Assembly: GCA_021234155.1 (NCBI GenBank)
Contig: JAJEKV010000005.1
Span: forward strand, 2,535,442-2,599,441
Direction of reading: 5' to 3'
Origin: Isoetes taiwanensis
Lineage: Eukaryota; Streptophyta; Lycopodiopsida; Isoetales; Isoetaceae
Length of the DNA stretch: 64,000 bases
Of this stretch, positions 46,923-58,499 are shown piece after piece. Positions within the stretch are counted from its first letter, which is position 1, and every line of letters begins with the position of its first letter. Position numbers and translations under genes: made by a program. The notes under the pieces are model-generated. The model was not told where the DNA came from and searched no databases. It saw only the letters and a list, made by a program, of their open reading frames with translations.

Positions 46923-48060
46923 CTAGGATTCGCCTCCACTTTTTATGCCAGCAGTCCGTCTTTGTTGAGCGCATTTGGTGCCTTTCCTAGCCACAGCTCC
47001 CACCAAGAAACAAAACCTCGTTATAATGAGGGGCAAGGGATCTTGTATTGGATCCTCTTCCCATAGGCTACCCATGTAGGACATCCATCTGGCCGGTCTT
47101 ACAAGAAGAAACATACCTTTTTGTACATCTTGATATGGGTCAAATATCTCCACTTGCATTCTTGGGTTTATCCTTGGCGTGTCCAACCTAGGCAAAGCGG
47201 AGCGTCATATGGATCGACTTTGAATAGATTCGTGAATCTTGAGCGTAGAACTTGCCTTGTTTGAGGCCGGTTGCAATTTCTGGATTGCCCGGGTACTTCA
47301 CCTAGCACCTGCGCATCACTTAGCACCCGGTAGTCCATGACCTCGTTCATGTAGGTATTAGACCACGAGTTCACACCAGCCCTGGAGATGTTAGCCCAAT
47401 GCATCATGTACTTTGCAATGGACGACCTCAATGCTCCTATGTCCTTGAGGCATGCATATGGCCTGACAGTCTTGGGCGAGCCAATCAGTATCTTTGGCAA
47501 ACCATTGTCATCTGCTTTCCACATCCGAATACCCTTTTCTGGCAACCATTCTCTATGACCAGGTCTCATCTTGTAATACATTAATGGCCACCCATCATTC
47601 ATGCAGAACTTAAATAATAAGGGCTCCAAGTGACCAACCAAATGGTCCTTCTTATCTGGAATGTAACCTTTTATGAACCCCTTCCAATCGGGAACCTCGG
47701 TAACAAGGTATGGTGTCGGTGCCTTCGTGCTACATTCTCGGAAGAGTTGCATTAGTTCTGGAATAGTTAGAGCATCCGACCTGCGCATTAACGGTGAATA
47801 GTTACCAAAGAGCGCATCAATGTCATCATGAGTGTGGCCTACCATCATGAAGCCAACCTGTATTTGATCAAAAACACCCAACCACACAAGATAGGATAGA
47901 TAAGAGAAGAGATATATGTTCTTGTTCTGACCCGCGCAGTTGTCTAGCTGCAAGTAGAGCCGCCTAGGTAACCTCTTAAATTGCGCTGGCTGCTTAGGAG
48001 GTGCTACAAAGTCTACCCCAGTGCTACCACAACTTTGAAGGTTAAGGAACTGAAGGATGA
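46923..48060 (-). pseudogene. DUF7869-type transposon-associated protein, decayed
   Basis: The minus frame beginning near 48030 contains LYLQLDNCAGQNKNIYLFSY and VGFMMVGHTHDDIDALFGNY, the two signature blocks of the plant DUF7869 family. That family is abundant in repetitive DNA and suspected to be transposase-related (D near NCxGQNKN; HTHxDxD). It continues through YYKMRPGHREWLPEKGIRMW to about 47168. A frameshift there leads into the 47195-46923 frame (MQVEIFDPYQDV, then GMFLLVRPARWMSYMG). The N-terminal half of the usual protein is missing; at about 48030 the sequence changes to an unrelated plus-strand coding region. Confidence 0.75.
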
Positions 48061-48730
48061 GAAGCAGTTCCTTTTCATGCAAGAATCTTCCTGGTCCAAA
48101 CTCCTAGAAGTTGTCAACAAATGGGCAAGCCGAAAGCTCACTGATGATCAGGGGGAATTACCAGAGAAACCTTCAAAGGATTTCTTCAACAAGACATTCC
48201 TAAGAAACCTACGAGGAATGAACAATGCTGAGGTAAGCCAATTGATGGACAAAATCTTACAGGGCAAGGCTTTCTTGAAAGTGCAGCAAGGATATACATG
48301 ACGTTTTAATTGCAGTCAGAGGGCTCTAGACATCAGAACACTTTCACTCATGCGTCGTGAAGTGTTATCATATGCCAATTCTATCTCAGAGAAGCTATAC
48401 AATAATTTTGAAGAGTTGGCTTCATGTTTTCCAGAGCTGTCTGAGCAACGTCTCCTGGATATTGCAGACACAGATTTCGAGTACGTCAAAGCGAACTATA
48501 ATAAAGAGGCAGTTCAAGGTAATCTGCCTACAGTTTTTTTGGAAGCTATTTTTGCTATACTGAGGCCAGAAGAGGCAAGGAAAATGAAAGAGAAGCAAAA
48601 CATCGTGCAGCAAGTCACAAAAACTGGCATCCTTGTGTCTGCATCGGTGTCAGAAAATGCCAGTTTGATTTTTGTTGACATGCGTAGTTTTTCCACGCTG
48701 TGGGATGTGAAAAAATACACAGATTTTTAG
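48030..48730 (+). pseudogene. Unassigned coding region (two exon-like frames)
   Basis: Frame 1 (to 48301) reads LKVKELKDEKQFLFMQESSW and then KLTDDQGELPEKPSKDFFNK. A good donor GAG|GTAAGCC occurs at 48232/48233. Frame 2 (about 48317-48730) begins RALDIRTLSLMRREVLSYAN and runs through LYNNFEELASCFPELSEQRL to a stop at 48730. A candidate acceptor TTTTAATTGCAG ends at 48314, but joining it to that donor does not preserve frame, so there may be a frameshift or other splice sites. Composition (Leu, Glu, Lys-rich helices) looks like a real cytosolic or nuclear protein. I do not recognise it. Confidence 0.45.
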
Positions 48731-49303
48731 CGAGTTGCGGCATGACAAATGCAAAAGTGTACCATATAGTCATGTTTCTGGATCGGCACATTTGCCAAAC
48801 CTGTTTGTACACGGTCTTAGCGGATACAAGGTAGCTCCCATGTTTCCCTAGGGGCGTATGAAGAGAAAGGATGGGAGAGCAAAAAAAATATTAAAGAATT
48901 TCAGTATTATGTCAGCCATGTGACAATAAACAGGAGTGACGTTCGGGTGCTGCCCGTTAAGCCCAACTTGGACCTCCTCTTCCAAAATATCCGATTCTTG
49001 CTTGACGAAGAGGTAGATGCAAAAACAAAAAGAAAGTATTTGGAGTTCTTTCACTGAACCCAAATTCTCATGGGCAACTATGGAAGGCGACTTAAGGCCC
49101 TCAAGAGCCGGGCAAAACCTCTTATGTCTATTATATAGTGAAGGAGCCGGTACCGGATTAGAAGGTTATGCGTTTTGGATTTCTTCTCGGCGGAACTGCC
49201 TCAGGGTAGCGTTGATGCAAGATAAACTGAGTGTTGCTTTTGAGTATGATCTATTGGTTTTATCGTTTCCTTCGATCTTTCTTCTTCGAGATTCTAGAGA
49301 AAA
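48731..49303. other. Unassigned spacer
   Basis: No convincing coding or repeat structure. Overlapping short frames occur on both strands. Confidence 0.4.
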
Positions 49304-49918
49304 TGGCGGGGCCTGACATGGAAGAGGAAGGTGAAGAGGACGATGAGAAAGGTGACGGCAACGCTCGACATGCCCGATATTAATATAACACGTGGAACGG
49401 ATCTCACCGGATGGATTAGATAATACAAGGCCCGGATCGAAAAAGCTCGTAAGAAAGGCCAAGGAGACCCCGCAATCGATAGAAAGCGGCGAGAAGGCAC
49501 AGGCAAAACTTGATCCAACTTTCGAGAAGCTTGAAGCACTGAACAAGAACTTGGACACCTTAATGCCACTGGTAACCAAGCAAATGGACAAGCCCCTTCC
49601 TAATTTTGAGTATGTGGGAACTTCGGAAGTCAGCCTCCTCGAAGTGGGAGAACCTCCCCCGACCCTTCACCTAAAAGGCAGAAGCTGGTACCCTCTAATG
49701 AATATTCTGAGCAATTGCAGGACGAATTGTTTAATAGCCAAGATATGTGAGAGCGTGTTCAGAACGCAGCACGGGCAATGGATGTTGACATCCCGCATTA
49801 CCTAACCGATATACGAGAAATGGACCTGTCACAAACCATTGCTATTGGAAAGGAGCATATTACAAGAATAGTCTGCCAACATGGTATTGATCCAGAGATT
49901 GTATTTGAGACTCAGTGA
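49304..49918 (+). pseudogene. Unassigned decayed coding region
   Basis: The ATG at 49304 starts MAGPDMEEEGEEDDEKGDGN and soon hits a stop. Another frame (from about 49392) reads KKLVRKAKETPQSIESGEKA and DPTFEKLEALNKNLDTLMPL. A third frame ends MDVDIPHYLTDIREMDLSQT with a stop at about 49918. The pieces look like one acidic, helical protein broken by at least two frameshifts. Family unknown. Confidence 0.4.
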
Positions 49919-50168
49919 TGTAGCCTTCGCCTTTGTGCTGAGCATTTTGAAAAAAGTTTTTGTTATAACATTTTCACCTGTTTTGAGGTTCAATATGAGT
50001 TATGCTTTTTGAGTTCACTATGTGTTATACTTTTGTTCACTAAGCTTTTGTGTTATCTCAACTTTGAATTGGATAAACAAAGTAGTCTGAGAGATCGCTG
50101 TTAGCGATTACGTTGGAACGCCAGGCTACAACCCCCAGATGGTAATTTGAGCATGTGCTTCTTGTATT

Positions 50169-50498
50169 TTGCCTTCACTTGTTCTCGCAAGAATCGCAAT
50201 GGCGATCCTTATGACCACTCGTGATGATGCTCAAACCCCTGGAGTTCGTCATGACAGACTTTTGGGCTACATGCCCGGTGTCAAATTATGGCGTGTTATT
50301 TTTCAAGCTGAACTTAGGATTATTGGCCTTGTTTTGGTTGAGAGAATCATTTCTTACCATCCCGGGGTGACCACGACCTATTTCATTGTCAAACGAGAAA
50401 ACGAAATTTCTCTAATTAATGAAACCATGCTTTCTAGTACTTTCTCAAAGAAGAGGTCCAGGAAATTCCTGGCGCGATCATCGGAGACGACGCTCTGA
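50169..50498 (+). pseudogene. Possible SRA-YDG domain fragment
   Basis: The frame contains GYMPGVKLWRVIFQAELRII followed by GL, which resembles the start of SRA domains (G-x-x-PGV-x-x-x-x-x-F-x-x-x-x-EL-x-x-x-GL). SRA domains read methylated cytosine in plant SUVH histone H3K9 methyltransferases and VIM proteins. The later conserved blocks (GIDY, YDG) are absent and the domain breaks off, so at best this is a short fragment. The minus strand has an overlapping 139-codon frame, so the assignment is uncertain. Confidence 0.25.
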
Positions 50499-50797
50499 CA
50501 TTTCCTTGCTAACTTCAAAGCTTCTCTATCGATGTAACCTCCAACGTGAAGTTCCCAGCAAGTTGTTCCCAATGGACAAAATGTTTCAATGAGGTGCACT
50601 GGAAGGTCCATAGAGAACCCGTTCTTGTTTAGCTTACCCTTATGTGAAGTTAGGAGCTCATACTTAATGTGGCCCACAAGAATTGGGTCGCCCTCGTTTT
50701 CATCCTCTTCTTTCTCTCTTCTTCCTCCTAACTCTTCCACGACCTTTGACACCCTTCCCTTGTCTTCTTTGCTCCATAGAAGACGTTTATTATGCAT
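50378..50797 (-). CDS. Hypothetical protein (139 aa), unrecognised
   Basis: ATG-initiated frame with a charged N-terminus (EELGGRREKEEDENEG), then DPILVGHIKYELLTSHKG and a helical C-terminal part (ALKLARKCQSVVSDDRARNF). It overlaps the plus-strand frame at 50169-50498; at most one of the two is likely real. No family recognised and no splice or promoter evidence. Confidence 0.3.
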   Translation of the reverse strand: MHNKRLLWSKEDKGRVSKVVEELGGRREKEEDENEGDPILVGHIKYELLTSHKGKLNKNGFSMDLPVHLIETFCPLGTTCWELHVGGYIDREALKLARKCQSVVSDDRARNFLDLFFEKVLESMVSLIREISFSRLTMK

Positions 50798-50813
50798 TCA
50801 TCTAACGATATAG

Positions 50814-51198
50814 CGCCATGCTAGTTTGTCTCCATCCGGTTTTCCTTGAGCCTTTCATATTCCTTATCGTCCATCATGGCTATCATAATTATAAGCACGT
50901 GAAAATTTTGCCTACGTCGTTGGGAGAAGTCCACCCCCTTTTAGGTCTATGAGGGATCGCCCAGTCCGGATGACTTTCCACGCGTTCTAAGTCATTTGCA
51001 GCAGTTAGAGCATATGCATAGGACATGTCTGAGGGACATATAGTGACAATTGTGTAGTTCATTGTGATCGTTCAAAGACAAGATATCGCTGGGGCGTATA
51101 CCGACATGCGCCTAGATCACGGCGCACCGCCCTCGGTGGCGGTAATGCGTAAGGTAGCTAACCCGTAGGTGAGTAGCCCTAGGGGGCAACTTGCGGTA
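50814..51198. other. Unassigned spacer left of element B
   Basis: Nothing recognised in about 385 bp. Confidence 0.4.
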
Positions 51199-51206
51199 TG
51201 TGCACT

Positions 51207-51334
51207 ATTAATGTGCACATTTTCCAATGTACACATTAATGGGGCACACATTTACAAGTGGACACTTCATGCCAAGTGGGCCACACCCAATAATGGTGCA
51301 ATTAATGTGCACATTTTCCAATGTACACATTAAT
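51207..51334. repeat. Duplicated palindrome in U3 of element B LTR
   Basis: A 34-bp inverted repeat, ATTAATGTGCACATT facing AATGTACACATTAAT, occurs at 51207-51240 and again, identical, at 51301-51334. It is absent from LTR copies 1 and 2. Confidence 0.85.
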
Positions 51335-52449
51335 GTGAGCACACATTTCCATGTGTGCACATTTGGCCACCTAGCCCTTTAAAGGCAGTGGGCCCATTTC
51401 CAATTATCCCACATGCCAAAGGGGATAATTGGAAACCCTAGCCAACCCCCTTGTCTATATAGGTAGGAAACCCTAACTAGCCCAATTTTCATTTTAGGCT
51501 TTAGAACTCTGCTTTGGCCGCCTCAACACCCAAACCGCATCCCGAACTCGCAGGGAGAATTGCATCCTTAGTTCCTCTTAGATTCGAAATATTTCAAAGA
51601 TGGTGGGGCTCAGTCGGGAAGAGCCCCTCAAGGATCGTGTATTTGGCCAATTAGATAGTCTAAACCTTATTTTAGTCCCAGAATCAGTAGGTTTAGCCTA
51701 TTAGATTACCCATAGCAGCCCCTCTAGATCTCTAGATGGCAGATCCTAACTAAAAGAACCTAACTCTATGTTGTAGATTAGATCTAGTTCTTTTTAGTCT
51801 CTCTCGTGAAGTATATGGATGATGCATCTCTATGAACTCCTTGTATTGGGAAGGGGGGTAGAGACCTAAAGCTTTGTAGTTGATGCTCCTAGAGTAGCCT
51901 CTCTAGCACACTGTCACTACAACCCCAAAATTTGTTCCACAGTTGAAAACAACAAGAAAACACACTACGGGTTGTTTTTTTGAAGATTTGAAAAACCTAC
52001 AATCGAAGTTATACCTGAGGTGTGGTTTTTCAAGGATATGCTGTAGTTTTTCTTAGGGAGCCGTAGTTTTTTTTTTAAGAATGTGTGGTTTCTTAAGGAG
52101 GCGTAGTTTCTTTTTTAAGGATGTGTTGTTTTCTCAGGCGGTATGGTTTTTTGAAGGGATGTTTTTTTTAAGGTGTTGTTTTTTAAGGTGGTGTTTTTTT
52201 TTTAGGTGTGGTTTTTTATGGTTTTCTAAGAATCCATGTATGACCAAGTTGTCTAAATGCCATTACAACCTGACACACTTCATTGGCATTTGGCTTCATA
52301 CATGTGTGTGTGTGAGCTTCTAGAGCGTGAAACTTGAAGACATCCGTCACTTGGCAACTTATAGAAGACACATTGATATGAAGAACCAAAGATGGACACT
52401 GGGTTGGCATCATATAGGCATTTCTTGAAGGACTCAAACATGCCACACC

Positions 52450-53800
52450 TACTATAACATGCCAAGGTGGCTCTAACATGCCAAGGTGGCTCAAACATTC
52501 CACGTGGACCCCAACATGCCACCTAGGCTCCAACATGCCAAGGTGGCTCAATCATGCCACGTGGGCTCCAACATGCCAACTAGGCTCCAATACAAGGTGG
52601 CTCAAACATGCCATGTGGGCTCCAACATGCCAAGGTGGCTCAAACATGCCACGTGGGCTCCAACATGCCACCTAGGCTCCAACATGCCAAGGTGGCTCAA
52701 ACATGTCACCTAGGCTCCAACATGCCACCCAGGCTCAAACATGCCAAGGTATCTCAAACATGCCACCTCCAACATGCCAGGTGGATCCAACATGCCAAAG
52801 GCTCCAACATGCCAAGGCTCCAAAAATGCCACCTAGACTCTAACATGCCAAGGTGGCTCAAACATGCCACGGCTCCAATATGCCACCTAGACGCCAAGGT
52901 GGCTCGAACATGCCACACGGGCTCCAACATGCCACCTAGGCTCCAACATGCCAAGGTGGCTCAAACATGCCACGTGGGCTCCAACATGCCACCTAGGCTC
53001 CAACGTACCAAGGTGGCTCAAACATGCCACCTAGGCTCCAACATGCCACCTAGGTTCAAACATGCCAAGGTGGCCACCTAGGCTCCAACATGCCACCTAG
53101 GCTCAAACATGCCAAGGTGGCTCAAACATGCCACATGGGCTCCAACATGCCACCTAGGCGCCAACATGCCAAGGTGGCTCCAACATGCCACCTAGGCTCC
53201 AACATGACAAGGTGGCTCCAACATGCCACCTAGGCTCCAACATGACAAGGTGGCTCAAACATGCCACCTAGGCTCCAAGGTGGCGCAAACATGTCAAAGT
53301 GGCTCCAACATGCCAACTAGGCTCCAACATGCCACAAACATGCCGCTATAGGCTCAAACATGCCACGTAGGCTCCAACATGCCACCTAGGCTCAAACATG
53401 CCAAGGTGGCTCAAACATTAACCGCAACCCAACATGCCAATGGGCTCCAACATGCCAAGGTGGCTCCAACATGACAAGGCGGCTCCAACATGCCACCTAG
53501 GCTCCAACATGACAAGGTGGCTCAAACATGCCACCTAGGCTCCAAGGTGGCTCAAACATGCCAAGGTGGCTCCAACATGCCATCTAGGCTCCAACATGCC
53601 ACAAACATGCCAAGGTGGCTACAACATGCCAAGGTGGCTCAAACATGCCACCTAGGCTCCAACATGCCACCTAGGCTCAAACATGCCAAGGTGGCTCAAA
53701 CATGCCATCAAGGCTCCAACATGCCACCTAGGCTCCAACATGCCAAGGTGGATCAGGCATGCCACCTAGGCTCAACCATGCCACCTAGGCACTCCAAGTG
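52450..53800. repeat. Minisatellite of ~19-20-bp CCAACATGCCACCTAGGCT units
   Basis: About 65-70 short units alternate among CAACATGCCACCTAGGCTC, AAACATGCCAAGGTGGCTC and CATGCCACGTGGGCTC forms, giving ~38-bp and longer higher-order registers. Open frames of up to 157 codons across it only repeat HAKVAQTCHLGSNMPPRLQ-type peptides and have no independent support as genes. It abuts the left arm of the large inverted repeat. Confidence 0.95.
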
Positions 53801-55790
53801 GAACTTTTGGTAGAGGAGTTTGGCAAGGGATAGAATAGAGGGATCTTGAAGAACTTAAAGCGCTGACATCCTTCCCCAAGTTGAACCAGGCCAGGACTTT
53901 GCGCGGCTTCCTCACCAGAGGGGAGAGGCCAGACCCCAGGAGACGGACATCAGAAAGGTTGTCGAGGCAGCCTTTCTTGCCAGCGCTCCTCGGGAGGGAA
54001 AATGCCAATGCCCCCCCCTCCCGAAGCTCGGTTTCGCTATCCAACTGTTGAATCCGCTGTTCAAGTAACCTGCTTCGAGCAGGTTCAAAAAAATCCAAGA
54101 TCGGTCCAGGAGAACTTACCAAACCGTGAAGCGTCCTGCGGTTGACCGTGTAGAAACCCAAGTGTTTTGTCGTTCGTGCAGTACAAAGGCTCCGGAATGG
54201 AGATTCGACTTCGCCATGTCGTCCGGAATGGCGAAATTACCCTAGGGACCAAGTTACACGAACCCTCTACATGGCAGTATTCCGCAGCCACCTCTAGGCC
54301 AATTGACTACGAACGTGTTGGACATGAGCTACCTTGGCGCTTTTTGGAGAAGGGGTGGTCTTCTGCCCATGAAACTTGGTCCCCAGGGTAATGTCGACGT
54401 TCTGAGTCCATTGGCAGAGCCAGTTCATACTTCCGGAGTGGGACAATTGCCCGTCCGTGGCCAAAGGCCTTCGGGAGAGGACTCTTGGGGCAAGCTGCTT
54501 TCGGGGGGTTTTAAGGGTCCATCTTCTGGCGTCAACACCCTCCCTCTACGCGATGACATTGTGCAATATCCTGGTCAATTCTGACTAGGATATGGCCTCT
54601 GAAACGTAAACCCTGTGATTTGCTAGGTTATTGAAGGGTTTACGTTATGGAGGTCGCGATTTAGTCGGTTGCACTTGGGACATGGTCAAGAAGCTGCAGT
54701 TAAAAACATGAAGCAATAGGAACTGAAGGAATGGGGTTTGGATCTACTGGCCATCCCGAATGATGCCAAACAATTTTGCTACTGCAAAAGGCGCTCTTGG
54801 CTTCTATTTGCCATTATGGGAGGAGGATAAATCGAAACTCCATTCCGTCAATTCCTATTGCTTCGCGTTTTCAATTACAGCTTCTCGGCCATGTCCCAAG
54901 TGCAATCGACTAAAACTCGGCCTCCAAAACATAAACCCTTCAATAACCTAACAACACATAGGGTTTACGTTTCGGAGGCCATATCCTAATCAGATTCGAC
55001 CAGGATCTTGCACAAAGTCATCATGTAGAGGGAGGGTGTTGATGCCAGAAGACGGACCCTTAAAACATTCCAGAAGCAGTTCATCTCAAAGGTCCTCTCC
55101 CAAAGGCCCTTGGCCACGGACAGACAACTCTCCCACTCCGAAATTGTAAACTGACTCTGCCAATGGACTCAAAACGTTGAGATTACCCTCGGGACCAAGT
55201 TTCGTGGGCAGAAGACCACCCTTTCTCCAAGAAGCGCCAAAGTAGCTCATGTCCAATACATTCCTAGTCAATTGGCGTAAGAGATGGCTGCAGAATATTG
55301 TCATGTAGAGGGTTCGTGTTTCTTTCGTCGCCAAAAATGACCGTATAACTTGGTCCCTAGGGTAATGTCACCATTCCGGACGACATGACGAAGTCGAATC
55401 TCCATTCCGGAGTCTTTGTACTGCTCGAACGACAAAACACTTGGGTTTCTGCATGGTCGAGTGCAGGACGCTTCACGGTTTGATAAGTTCCCCCGGACGG
55501 ATCTTGGATTTTTTTGAACCTGCTCGAAGCAGGTTACTTGAATGGTGGATTCAACGGTCGGATAGAGAAATCGAGCTCCAGGAAGGGGGGCATTGGCATT
55601 TGCCCGCCCGAAGGAGCGCTGGCAGGAAAGGCTACCTCGGCAACCTTTCTGAGCTTCGTCCACTGGGGTCTGGCCTCTTCCCTCTGGTGAGGAAGCCACG
55701 CAAATTCCTGGCCTGGTTCGATTTGGGGAAGGGTGTCAGCGCATGATCCCTCTATTCTATCCATTGCTAAACTCCTCTACCAAAAATTCC
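53801..55790. repeat. Large inverted repeat (two ~0.95 kb arms, ~95-bp spacer)
   Basis: The left arm is about 53801-54741 and the right arm about 54836-55790. Outer ends: 'ttttggtagaggagtttggc' on the left and its complement at the far right. Inner ends: 'gttattgaagggtttacgtt' near 54627 pairs with 'aacataaacccttcaataac' near 54929. By eye the arms are ~90 percent identical with indels (for example the stretch coding FWRRKK only in the right arm, near 55320). No protein motif is recognised in the arms. Confidence 0.92.
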
Positions 55791-58499
55791 AAAAATCTGT
55801 CATTTGGATTATTCCAGAGTGTTGCTCTAGGTAAAATGTTAAAGCTTTATATCACCTTGACTTAAAACTACTTTGCATCTTCTATTCTGCAACGTCGAAT
55901 CTTTCTAACATGACATGTACAATCTATTTTTTGATTTGTTGATTGTTAGAGCTTCTAAATTTTGTTTTTCATGGAGAGACCATTTTGTATAACATTTTAA
56001 TTGAAAGAGGGGGAGATCATAGCGGAGCTAAGTCGCCTTCATGGTTCGGCTGAGTTGTGTTGATTGCCAGACATCTAGATGAGAAGCAGAGGCGTGAACC
56101 AGATTGCATGAAACAGAGGCGTTTAGAGACTTGCCCAGCGAATTTGAATCGACAGTTTTCATCATAGTCACTGAGATGAAGATGGTCCATCATGGCATAA
56201 GCCCTTTTCCTGTGATCATTGAAGCTTCGATTCTTGCATTGGGCTTTAAGGCCCTATTCCGGTAATCATTCAAGCTTCTAGGCTTGTAGGATTTCTTTAA
56301 TCATTCAACTGGCTTGTTTCTTATGTGGGTTCTTTTGGAAATCCAATTCTTCTGGCTCTTCTGGAGATCCTATTTTTCTCCTGGAAGATATGCAGCAAAA
56401 AAGCTTATAAGCATGAAAACTTGTAGTATTCTCAAAACAAATTTCGGTTAAACTACTATATACCACAGAACCTGATCTCTCTGCAAAGATTCTGTGGCCT
56501 GGATCCTTACCAGAGTCTATGTTGTGAGGCAAAGGAATTGCAGGTTGAAGCTCTTGCAAGTCACTTTGCAGCTTGGAGAAATTGCACAAAGCTCTTGCAG
56601 GTCGAATTTCCAGCTTTCCCTTGTAGATTGCTGCAATAGGTCTTTGCTCAAGATTTGAAAAATTGGTCTATGGAAAACCCAGATTATAAGACATGTCTTA
56701 TATTTAAGTAATGGAAAATCGAATTTTTATGACGTGTCTTATCTATGATGTGGAGCTGATATGGAGCCCAAAAGGATGTCTTATAAAAATATGGCAGCCA
56801 TAAAATAAGACTGCCGTGAAAAAAGGGCCTTAGTTGATGTCATTGATGAACAAATATTTCGTAAAGTTTATTGGACATTTTAAATTTTGAATATTGTCTA
56901 ATAAATATCACTTATATAGAAACCCATGTATTCAACGGCCAAGATTAATGCCAAAATGGACGGCCTGGATTGTGATCCAGGTCCTATCATTCTATTGGTT
57001 AGTTCAAATTAATGGTTTGACTGCCTATTCCGCTCGATTGAGCTATGTCGACGCCGATTGCGCCCAGTCTGCCTTGAGCTATAGCGATTGCGCTCGATTG
57101 AGCTATGGCGATTGCACCCAGTCGATTGAGCTATGGCGATTGCGCCTATTCCGCTTTGAGCCCAGTCTTCTTCATGCAAAGTTCTGTTTTTCCGTCTGAT
57201 ATTTTTGTTTTTTCTTGAGCCAGGCCTGTGTTTGGCGCTCTTGTTAGTGCACGAGTTGCTTCGGCCATAGCGAGCCCCTTCTGCCATTTATATTTTTCTG
57301 CCATCTACTCTGCTGCATGGAGTTTGTGGAGCAGTTCGGCACTTTAAGGGCAGTCTATAGTGGATCTGAGGGTCGGTTTTTCCTCAAGCATCGATTCTGC
57401 AGAGTTCTTAGCGGCTGTTTTTCGGTCCAAAGAGGTCGGCCATCAGTTTCAGTTGTTTTCTCGTCTCAAGCCCGTCAGTTCTCCCCTTTATTTTCCATTC
57501 AGGTATATTTTCTGCAGAGTTTTTCTGAAGATGGCGATTGTGCCCAGTCTTCTTCATCCACCGCTTCATCGACCTTAAAACTGTATTTCTGCTTCATCGA
57601 CCCTAAAGCTGTATTTCTGCTTCATCGACCTCACCGACCCTAAGCTGTATTTCTGCTTCATCGACCTCACCGACCCTAAAGCTTGGTGCCGAACAGTGCT
57701 GTAGGCATTGACATGCAGAGCAGAGCTCGGTGAAGCAGACATTGGTGCCGAATAGAGCAGTCTTGGTGCCAAACAGAGCTATAGGCATTGACATTGGCGA
57801 AGCAGAGTTTGGTACCGAACAGAGCTATAGGCATTGACATGCAGCAGCGTCCCTTGCTTCCCTGGACCATGGTCTTCCCATCTCCCAAGCAAGTGGTCTC
57901 CAACAAGCTTTTTGTTCCGAACCTTCTTGCCGGATCTACTGCAGCGTTAAGGTCTGCTGCCTTAAGATCCGGTGGGGCTCTTTAGATTCTTCCTTTCTTT
58001 TTCCTTTTGATTTTTTCTTTCAGATCACTCATAACATCTTTCTATTTATTTAAAACAGGGACTTCGCTGTGTTGAAGCACTGCCAGGGATTAGGGTGTCA
58101 AAGCGGCTAGGGCAGCGGCTATGGCCACGCTTGTTTCTTGCAGAACAGATGTTCCACCATTCTTACACCATTCTTACTCTGTGGTTTTGTAACCATCAAG
58201 AATTCAAAGTGTGTTTCTTGCTGTGTATCTGTTTCTTTCATTCAATAATACCAAGAATACCAAGAATGATCAAGAATGATCATATTATTTTTCTCAATGC
58301 CTATATTATTTTTCTCAATGCCTTTGTTTTACTATCAAGAATTTAAAATATTCAAGAAGAATTTAAAATAAGCATTCAAAATATATGAAAAGATAAAAAG
58401 TCAAGAAGAATTTAAAATAAACATTCAAAATATATGAAAAGATAAAAAGAATAGGTCCAAGTGAACAAGTGAACAATGTTAGCAAATTAAAAAAAAAAC
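55791..58499. other. CACTA interior with short repeats, no recognised gene
   Basis: Short tandem motifs include 'cgattgagctatggcgattg' (57040-57140), 'ctgtatttctgcttcatcga' (57580-57665), a 'gaacagagctataggcattg' cluster (57690-57840), and a ~45-bp duplication 'attcaaaatatatgaaaaga' (58370-58445). Open frames here are repeat-derived. Confidence 0.6.

Noticed and set aside
52450-53800. CRISPR-like array
   Set aside because: Units are contiguous and degenerate without unique spacers, and the genome is a plant.
52478-53813. Open frames through the 52.5-53.8 kb repeat on both strands
   Set aside because: They repeat the minisatellite unit and lack start context, domain or non-repeat sequence.
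53772-55746. Paired open frames in both arms of the inverted repeat
   Set aside because: They mirror each other because the arms are inverted copies; no domain, and the frames are broken differently.
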